The notes under the pieces are model-generated. The model saw nothing but the letters and a program-made list of their open reading frames with translations. It was not told the DNA's origin and searched no databases. A stretch of 10,327 nucleotides of DNA from Chloroflexota bacterium (lineage in GTDB: Bacteria > Chloroflexota > Anaerolineae > CG2-30-64-16), in NCBI GenBank assembly GCA_029555885.1, contig JAKPQT010000749.1, positions 1 to 10,327 of the forward strand, written 5' to 3'. Both the position numbers and the translations under genes were made by a program. Shown piece by piece: positions 5,828-10,327 of the stretch (positions are counted from its first letter, which is position 1; each line of letters starts with the position of its first letter).

Positions 5828-7306
5828 TCAGACCTTGGTTGGGTGCGTGAGCCTGCCGGTCGGGGACGCGGAGTGCGCGGCCAGGCGGTTGAGCGCCAGC
5901 GCCAGCACTACCAGCCCCGCAGCCGTTCCGCCCAGGATCAGCCACGGGCTCGCGCCATCCACCCAGGTGCCGTAGAGCAGCCCGGCGAGGGTGCTGAACA
6001 GGGCCACCCAGCCGACATAGGTCCATGTCTTGCGCCGGCCGATGACGCTCGCGATGATCAGAATGCTCTGCAGGCTCAGCTCTGGATCGGCCATCAGGTA
6101 GGCCAGCAGCGGTCCGCGGTGCATCCCCAGGTCCAGGAACAGCCGCGCGATGGGCACCTCCACCAGGGTCGGGAAGTACATGACGACGCCGAAGAGCACG
6201 CCCACCACGTTCCCCAGGAGCGTGTTCGAGCCGGCGACCGCCTCGATCCATTCAGGCCGGATGAGGGGCCGGATAACGCCCACGACAAAGACGCCGACGA
6301 TCAGCAGCGGGAAGATCTGTTTCACGAACCGCCACGTCTCCCACAGCCACTCCTGGGTCTCGTAGTCCTCGAACCCACGCCGCGCCACCTGCCAGACGCC
6401 GAGCACGACCAGAGCGACGGCGAAGAACTTGCCCGTGAAGCCCAGCGTCATCCCACCCGCGCCGGGCGTCAGACGCACCGCGGCCACCAGCAGCGTCGCG
6501 GCCGCCAGCGCCAGCGCCACGGTCGTCCAACGGTTGAAGCCCTCATCGATATGGTTCAGCCCACGCCACGCGGTCCCGCCGATAGCCGCCAGCAGGACGA
6601 TCAGGAGCAACCCCTGGACGGTGACGCCCTCCTCGCCGCGCGAGGCGTCGAAGGGGACGAGCCGGTTCAGGCTGGCCTGCAGCACATCCGTGCCGCCGAT
6701 GGGCAGCGTGACCTGCGCGTAAGTGTCCGTGAATAGACCCACCTGCAGCGTGCCCGCGACGAGCAGGAGAATCAGCAGGCCCAGCAGCAGCCATGTGGCA
6801 CGCGGCACCGAGGCAGTAGCCGCGAACACGTCCGGACCACCCTGCACAGGGGCGCTACGAGCCACATCCTCCTTGCGAAACAGCACGGCCATGATCAGGC
6901 CGATGCCGATGCCGAATGCAACGGAGAGGACCACGCGCGCCACCGCGATGTCCATGCCGATGGCCACGCCTGTGTATGTCAAGGCCAGGATGTTGATGGC
7001 CGGGCCGACGAACAGGAAGGTGATGGCCGGCCCCAGGCCCGCACCCTTCTTGTAGATGCCCGCAAAAAGCGGCATAATCGTGCAGGAGCAGACCGCCAGC
7101 ACGAAGCCGCCGATCGCGGATGCCGGGTAAGAGATGAACTTCGGCGCGCTGCGGCCCAGGTAGCGCGTCACCGCCTCCTTGGGCACCAGCGCGGTCAGCG
7201 CACCTGCGATGAAGAACGCCGGCACCAGGCACAGGAGCACGTGCGCAGCCAGATAGCTGGCGAGGTTACCCAGGCCGCTCTGGAGCAGATTCAGCAGGAA
7301 ACTCAC
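5828..7306 (-). CDS. ArsP/DUF318-type permease (predicted organoarsenical or metal efflux)
   Basis: A 492-residue polytopic protein of the DUF318/ArsP permease family. I chose the GTG at 7306, whose bases overlap the arsR TGA in a GTGA junction and which follows an AAGAGG purine stretch; the frame is open further upstream but only with non-permease sequence. Hallmarks are AVCSCTIMPLFAGIYKKGAG (about 71-90, with the CSC pair at 73-75), FVGPAINILALTYTG (99-113), and a second half-repeat with FPTLVEVPIARLFLDLGM, DPELSLQSILIIASVIGRRK and a final hydrophobic helix. Characterised ArsP exports trivalent organoarsenicals; other relatives are proposed copper or zinc exporters, so the substrate is open. 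It is longer than the roughly 315-residue Campylobacter ArsP because of a central stretch (about 150-325) that adds several hydrophobic segments. The CSC thiols would suit binding of a trivalent arsenical. Confidence 0.9.
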   Translation of the reverse strand: MSFLLNLLQSGLGNLASYLAAHVLLCLVPAFFIAGALTALVPKEAVTRYLGRSAPKFISYPASAIGGFVLAVCSCTIMPLFAGIYKKGAGLGPAITFLFVGPAINILALTYTGVAIGMDIAVARVVLSVAFGIGIGLIMAVLFRKEDVARSAPVQGGPDVFAATASVPRATWLLLGLLILLLVAGTLQVGLFTDTYAQVTLPIGGTDVLQASLNRLVPFDASRGEEGVTVQGLLLIVLLAAIGGTAWRGLNHIDEGFNRWTTVALALAAATLLVAAVRLTPGAGGMTLGFTGKFFAVALVVLGVWQVARRGFEDYETQEWLWETWRFVKQIFPLLIVGVFVVGVIRPLIRPEWIEAVAGSNTLLGNVVGVLFGVVMYFPTLVEVPIARLFLDLGMHRGPLLAYLMADPELSLQSILIIASVIGRRKTWTYVGWVALFSTLAGLLYGTWVDGASPWLILGGTAAGLVVLALALNRLAAHSASPTGRLTHPTKV

Positions 7307-7725
7307 GGGAGCACGACCTCTTCTCGTTGGCGGGCTAGGGTTGACGCCTGTGCAACGGCAAGGGCCTGGCTGCAGGTGCCGCCCGGCTCGCACCTGGGAC
7401 AATTGCAGCCGGCCACGCGCCGGCGCCCGCCTGCAGCAGGAGACCGCGTCTCCGGGGCAATCACCCGCAGGATCGCCGCGGCCTGCGCTGCCGCGGGGCT
7501 ATCAGCTAGCCCATAGTAGACGTTCGTCCCCTCTTTATGGTCGGTGATGAGACCCTCCTTGCGCAGCACAGCCAGCTGCTGTGACACGTAGGGCTGCGGC
7601 TTTTTGAGTACAGCCGACAAATGGCAGACGCACTCGTCCGAGCCGCGCACGATCGCCAGGATTTCGAGGCGCATGGGATGGGCCAGGAGCCTGAGCAGGC
7701 GGGCTTGTTCGTGATAGGTTGACAT
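7303..7725 (-). CDS. arsR: ArsR-family arsenic-responsive repressor
   Basis: A 140-residue winged-helix repressor using ATG 7725, preceded by GGTGG 8 nt upstream. An in-frame GTG at 7737 would add four residues but has a poorer site. The domain begins LLRLLAHPMRLEILAIV. The recognition helix region is QPYVSQQLAVLRKEGLI (44-60), and the wing is KEGTNVYYGL. The metalloid site ECVCHL gives Cys32 and Cys34, matching the CxC of the classical plasmid-type ArsR. A second cluster is unusual: the C-terminal tail carries Cys107, 109, 112 and 118 (GCNCPRCEPGGTC). Arsenite binding to the cysteines should release the repressor from DNA. It is the first gene of the minus-strand operon and overlaps the permease by 4 nt. 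Palindromes in its promoter are likely operators. Confidence 0.95.
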   Translation of the reverse strand: MSTYHEQARLLRLLAHPMRLEILAIVRGSDECVCHLSAVLKKPQPYVSQQLAVLRKEGLITDHKEGTNVYYGLADSPAAAQAAAILRVIAPETRSPAAGGRRRVAGCNCPRCEPGGTCSQALAVAQASTLARQREEVVLP

Positions 7726-7737
7726 ATGCACTTCCAC

Positions 7738-7761
7738 CTATATATAGATTTATGCATGCAT
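7738..7761. promoter_or_regulatory. Paired perfect palindromes, candidate ArsR operator
   Basis: CTATATATAG (7738-7747) and ATGCATGCAT (7752-7761) are each perfect 10-bp palindromes four bases apart, lying between the predicted arsR -10 element and its start codon. ArsR-family dimers bind AT-rich inverted repeats overlapping their own promoters, so a repressor here would block transcription. Which palindrome is bound is not known. Confidence 0.55.
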
Positions 7762-7788
7762 GATAGTGAGTTACCTCCCTTCTGTACA
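7760..7788 (-). promoter_or_regulatory. Predicted promoter of the arsR operon
   Basis: Read on the minus strand, TGTACA (7788-7783) and TATCAT (7765-7760) are separated by 17 bp, matching four and five of six bases of the sigma-70-type consensus. Transcription would start near 7753, inside the ATGCATGCAT palindrome, about 28 nt before the arsR ATG. Confidence 0.5.
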
Positions 7789-7795
7789 TGATGTA
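7785..7795. promoter_or_regulatory. Palindrome TACAT-G-ATGTA over the arsR -35
   Basis: A perfect 5-bp inverted repeat around one G. It overlaps the predicted -35 hexamer of the arsR promoter and so could be a second repressor half-site or an independent operator. Confidence 0.45.
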
Positions 7796-7825
7796 GATCA
7801 GGTAAAAGAAAAGCCGGAAGACAAG

Positions 7826-7837
7826 CGACCAAGGTCG
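7826..7837. promoter_or_regulatory. Inverted repeat CGACC-AA-GGTCG
   Basis: Five paired bases on each side of AA, about 40-50 bp upstream of both predicted promoters in the divergent region. It is followed at once by an overlapping TCGA-A-TCGA repeat (7835-7843). It could bind a regulator of either direction or be chance. Confidence 0.35.
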
Positions 7838-7873
7838 AATCGATCCCTAGGCGAGATGAGAATGGCACTTGTG

Positions 7874-7882
7874 TGGTACAAT
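7874..7882 (+). promoter_or_regulatory. Predicted extended -10 promoter of the glcD-like gene
   Basis: TGGTACAAT matches the TGnTATAAT extended -10 consensus in all but one base of the hexamer. No convincing -35 lies 16-18 bp upstream, as often tolerated with extended -10 elements. Transcription would start near 7889, leaving a leader of roughly 67 nt. Confidence 0.5.
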
Positions 7883-7955
7883 AGTCGTCAGATAACATAG
7901 CCGAAGTTACAATCTGCCGTTGGGCCAGCCGCAAGTCGAGACAGGAGATAGGCGC

Positions 7956-9365
7956 ATGTACAACCGTGTGGATGCCCGTGTAATCGCAGATTTAGAACGC
8001 ATCGTCGGCGCAGAGAACGTCCTGGCCGGGCCACAAGAGGCGGAGAAGCTGGAACGCTACACGCACGACGAGGTAGTCGGCCTCGCCGCTGAGCCGGAAG
8101 TCGTTGTTCTCGCGACCTCGGCGCAGCAGGTGTCAGAGGTCATGCGGCTCGCGCAGGCCGCACGCGTGCCCGTCACCCCGCGCGGCGCGGGCTCCGGTCT
8201 GAGCGGCGGCGCAGTGCCCGTCTGCGGCGGTATCGTGCTCTCGCTGGAACGCATGAACCGCATCCTCGAGATCGACCACGGCAACCTGATGGTCACGGTG
8301 GAGCCGGGCGTCATCACCGGCAACCTGCACCGCGCGGTCGAGGCCGAAGGGCTCTTCTATCCGCCGGACCCGGCCAGCCTCGAATCGTGCTCCATCGGCG
8401 GCAACATCGCGGAAGGAGCAGGCGGGCCGCGCGCCGTCAAGTACGGCGTCACGAAGGACTACGTCTGCGGGCTGGAGGCCGTGCTCCCCTCCGGCGAGAT
8501 CATCAACCTCGGCGGCAAGCTGGTCAAGGATGTCACCGGCTATGACCTGACGCAGCTCCTGGTCGGCTCCGAGGGCACGCTCGCGGTCGTCACCAAGGTC
8601 ATCCTCCGCTTGATTCCCCTGCCCAGGTTCCGGGTCGACCTGCTCGTGCCGTTCGATGACTTTCAGGCAGCCATCCGCACGGTCTCGGCCATCATCGCGG
8701 CCCGCATCCTGCCTACCACGATCGAGTTCATGGAGCAGGACAGCGTCCTCGCGGTGGAAAAACTGTTAGGCCGCACCATGCAGTTCCGCGATGCGGCCGC
8801 GCACCTGCTCATCCAGCTCGACGGCAGCCAACAGGATGCGCTGGACGCTGACTACGAGGTCGTGGGTGACATCTGCCTGGAGCATGGCGCCCGCGATGTG
8901 CTGGTCGCCAAGGACACCCGCACCCGCGACCGACTGTGGGAGGCGCGGCGCAAGATCATCGAGTCGCTCAAGTTCGCCAGCCCGGTCAGCCATATGGAAG
9001 ATGTCGTCGTACCCCGCAGCCGCATCCCCGACCTGCTGGCCGGTGTCAAGACCATTGCCGCAGAGCGCGGGGTGCGGGTTGTTTGCTTCGGCCACGCGGG
9101 CGATGGCAACGTCCACGTCAACGTGCTCAAGGACGACCTGCCGATGGAGGCGTGGCGCGCCCTCACCCCGGAGTTGTCCGCAGCGTTCTACCAACTGGCT
9201 CTCAGCATGGGCGGACGGATCACCGGCGAGCACGGCATCGGCGTGACCCGCCGCAAATACCTGGGCATGGCGCTCAGCCCGGCGGAGATCGCCCTGATGC
9301 GCGGCATCAAGGCGACGTTCGATCCGAACGGCATCCTGAATCCGGGCAAGGTGTTCCCGGATTGA
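7956..9365 (+). CDS. glcD: FAD-linked oxidase, GlcD / D-lactate dehydrogenase family
   Basis: A 469-residue flavoprotein of the usual length for glycolate oxidase subunit GlcD. I chose ATG 7956 because AGGAGA sits about 8 nt upstream; an in-frame TTG at 7920 lacks such a site. The N-terminal PCMH-type FAD domain has PRGAGSGLSGG (75-85), SIGGNIAEGAGGPRAVKYG (146-164) and GSEGTLAVVT (204-213). The C-terminal FAD-linked oxidase domain has HMEDVVVP (346), GHAGDGNVHVN (379-389), GEHGIG (424-429) and NPGK (462-465). The family oxidises 2-hydroxy acids such as glycolate or D-lactate, usually passing electrons to the respiratory chain, sometimes through GlcE and the iron-sulfur GlcF. Neither partner is adjacent: the next gene is a membrane protein with its own promoter. 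The exact substrate therefore cannot be called. It is divergent from the ars operon, with no evident functional link. Confidence 0.93.
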   Translation: MYNRVDARVIADLERIVGAENVLAGPQEAEKLERYTHDEVVGLAAEPEVVVLATSAQQVSEVMRLAQAARVPVTPRGAGSGLSGGAVPVCGGIVLSLERMNRILEIDHGNLMVTVEPGVITGNLHRAVEAEGLFYPPDPASLESCSIGGNIAEGAGGPRAVKYGVTKDYVCGLEAVLPSGEIINLGGKLVKDVTGYDLTQLLVGSEGTLAVVTKVILRLIPLPRFRVDLLVPFDDFQAAIRTVSAIIAARILPTTIEFMEQDSVLAVEKLLGRTMQFRDAAAHLLIQLDGSQQDALDADYEVVGDICLEHGARDVLVAKDTRTRDRLWEARRKIIESLKFASPVSHMEDVVVPRSRIPDLLAGVKTIAAERGVRVVCFGHAGDGNVHVNVLKDDLPMEAWRALTPELSAAFYQLALSMGGRITGEHGIGVTRRKYLGMALSPAEIALMRGIKATFDPNGILNPGKVFPD

Positions 9366-9383
9366 CGGGAGGGCGAAGGGCTT

Positions 9384-9397
9384 GTGCTATAATGCAC
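9384..9397 (+). promoter_or_regulatory. Extended -10 promoter of the DUF2723 gene, framed by an inverted repeat
   Basis: TGCTATAAT (9385-9393) is a perfect extended -10 element 19 nt after the glcD-like stop, with a start expected near 9400 and a leader of about 41 nt. The hexamer is flanked exactly by GTGC and GCAC, which form an inverted repeat. A TTGACG overlapping the oxidase stop lies 20 bp upstream, too far for an ideal -35. Confidence 0.7.
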
Positions 9398-9440
9398 CCG
9401 GTCACTGCACCACATCCTGCACGGCTGACTCACGGAGACC

Positions 9441-10327
9441 ATGCATTCACAAGCCCATCCCCCCAGACCCCTGTCGCGCTCGGACCTGCTCGTCGCACTG
9501 CTCGCTGCAGTCGTGAGCCTGCTGCTCTACTATCGCACGTATGTCCCCTGGGTGCTGCCGTCCGACAGCGGGGAGTTCCAGGTCCTCGCGCACCAGCTCG
9601 GCGTCGCGCACACGACGGGCTACCCCGTCTACCTGCTGCTCGCGAAAGCCTTCATCCTGCTCGTCCCTGCGCCGAGCATCGCGGCGGGCGTGAATCTGTT
9701 TTCCGCGTTCATGGCATCAGTCACGGTCGGCCTGGTGTTCCTGGGCGGGCGCTTGCTGGTGCAGCGGCGCTGGCTACCGCTATTCGGGGCCGCCGCGCTG
9801 GCTGTGGGATACACCTTCTGGTCACAGGCGCTCATCGCGGAAGTGTATTCGACCGGCGCGGCGTTCCTGGCCGCAGTCTGCGTCCTGGTGTTGCACTGGT
9901 ATCGAGCAAGGGGCACGGAGCACCCTTCGACTGCGCCGCGCGAACCGATGCGCGGCTCCGCTCAGAATGCTCGCGCAGGCTGGCCGCTGTTCGCAGCGGG
10001 CATCATCGGCGGCCTCGGCCTGGGGGTGCACGCCAGCGTTGCGATGTTCGCGCCTGCGGTGGTCATCTTCCTCCTGCTCCAGTGGAATCGCCGCCGCGAG
10101 TGGCTCCTGCCCGCATTGCTCGGCGGCGCAGCCGGGCTGCTGCTCTACTTCGCCGGATTCCTCGTCGTGGACGTGCACGCGGCGCCCGCGAACATCTTCA
10201 ACGCAGCTTACAGCCCTGCGCGCTCCAACTGGGACCTGACCGCGGAGGACCTCGCCAGCCCCATCCGCCGCATCGTCTTCCTGATGACGGCGGTCCAGTG
10301 GCGCAGCGCCATGTTCGCCGGCCCGCT
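9441..10327 (+). CDS. DUF2723 multi-pass membrane protein (3' end cut by window)
   Basis: The first 295 codons of a polytopic protein; it is open to the right edge. ATG 9441 follows GGAG 3 nt upstream. The N-terminal part matches DUF2723: a first membrane helix (about 16-32), an extracytoplasmic loop with the acidic motif LPSDSGEFQVLAHQLGVAHT (39-58), then TGYPVYLLLAKAF, and FWSQALIAEVYSTGAAFLA (126-144). About seven hydrophobic segments are visible. The family is related to GT-C-type glycosyltransferases and protein O-mannosyltransferases: a lipid-linked sugar donor would be used, and the Asp/Glu of the first loop is the expected catalytic position. A hydrophilic loop at about 157-180 is encoded by DNA with an inverted repeat, perhaps an inserted element. 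It has its own promoter and is probably independent of the oxidase gene. Confidence 0.88.
   Translation, partial: MHSQAHPPRPLSRSDLLVALLAAVVSLLLYYRTYVPWVLPSDSGEFQVLAHQLGVAHTTGYPVYLLLAKAFILLVPAPSIAAGVNLFSAFMASVTVGLVFLGGRLLVQRRWLPLFGAAALAVGYTFWSQALIAEVYSTGAAFLAAVCVLVLHWYRARGTEHPSTAPREPMRGSAQNARAGWPLFAAGIIGGLGLGVHASVAMFAPAVVIFLLLQWNRRREWLLPALLGGAAGLLLYFAGFLVVDVHAAPANIFNAAYSPARSNWDLTAEDLASPIRRIVFLMTAVQWRSAMFAGP
9917..9972. repeat. Imperfect palindromic element inside the DUF2723 gene
   Basis: GCCGCGC (9935-9941) and GCGCGGC (9950-9956) form a 7-bp stem around GAACCGAT. Outer GAGCA (9918-9922) and TGCTC (9968-9972) also pair. The segment CCCTTCGACTGCGCC...GGCTCCGCTCAG has the look of a dispersed REP-like element. 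It encodes, in frame, a charged loop (about residues 157-180) between two membrane helices, so it could have been inserted without damage. Confidence 0.45.

Larger units (their letters stand above)
7726..7955. other. Divergent intergenic region between arsR and glcD
   Basis: 230 nt without a credible gene. It is more AT-rich than its flanks near arsR. It holds the arsR promoter and three palindromes (7738-7795), a separate CGACC-AA-GGTCG inverted repeat (7826-7837), and the extended -10 promoter and ribosome site of the rightward oxidase gene. Short frames crossing it do not look like protein. Confidence 0.8.

Noticed and set aside
5843..6736. Open frame on the plus strand (297 codons) opposite the permease
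   Set aside because: Polar, Gln/Arg-rich translation without domains; it mirrors the hydrophobic codons of the permease.
7307..7402. Upstream extension of the permease frame
   Set aside because: The added 32 residues are Pro/Arg-rich, overlap the arsR tail, and are not permease-like. The GTG at 7306 makes a typical 4-nt overlap with arsR and gives a natural membrane N-terminus.
7920..7955. TTG start for the FAD-linked oxidase
   Set aside because: No ribosome site precedes it, while ATG 7956 has AGGAGA at good spacing and gives the expected family length.
1..10327. tRNA, rRNA, CRISPR array or insertion-sequence transposase
   Set aside because: No cloverleaf-like segment, no regularly spaced repeats and no transposase-like frame were seen. 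The few repeats are short palindromes or one 21-bp tandem.

Overview
The window comes from a GC-rich bacterial chromosome. Nothing in it fixes the taxon. Chloroflexota (Anaerolineae-like) is my best guess, from the DUF2723 membrane protein, the extended -10 promoters (TGCTATAAT, TGGTACAAT), the abundance of thioredoxin-like exported proteins and a GC-rich dispersed-type palindrome. That assignment is inference.

Layout. Positions 1 to 7725 on the minus strand hold one apparent nine-gene arsenic-type operon, transcribed right to left. Its order is: an ArsR repressor; an ArsP/DUF318-type permease overlapping arsR by 4 nt; a small cytosolic thioredoxin-like CANC protein; an ACR3 arsenite efflux carrier; a radical SAM/SPASM enzyme with an AbrB-like N-terminus; a DGC-domain putative zinc-binding protein; an exported membrane-anchored thioredoxin-like protein; a small lipoprotein with a CIPC motif; and an exported thioredoxin domain fused to a CcdA/DsbD-like membrane domain that runs off the left edge. 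Gene spacings run from a 4-nt overlap to 84 nt. Almost every gene has its own Shine-Dalgarno sequence, and no strong internal terminator is evident.

A 230-nt divergent intergenic region (7726-7955) carries the arsR promoter with nested palindromes, and an extended -10 promoter for the rightward gene. On the plus strand follow a GlcD-type FAD-linked oxidase (7956-9365) and the start of a DUF2723 multi-pass membrane protein (9441 to the right edge), which has its own near-perfect extended -10 promoter.

How the parts may work together. ArsR, ACR3, the ArsP-like permease and the small thioredoxin make a recognisable core for sensing, reducing and extruding inorganic and perhaps organic arsenicals. 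The five downstream genes are not standard ars genes. Two paralogous exported thioredoxin folds, one joined to a CcdA-like electron conduit, plus a cysteine-bearing lipoprotein, suggest an extracytoplasmic thiol relay. The radical SAM/SPASM enzyme and DGC protein are cytosolic and of unknown substrate. A link between metalloid resistance, radical SAM chemistry and envelope thiol redox is the part of this window most worth pursuing. The two rightward genes look unrelated to it.
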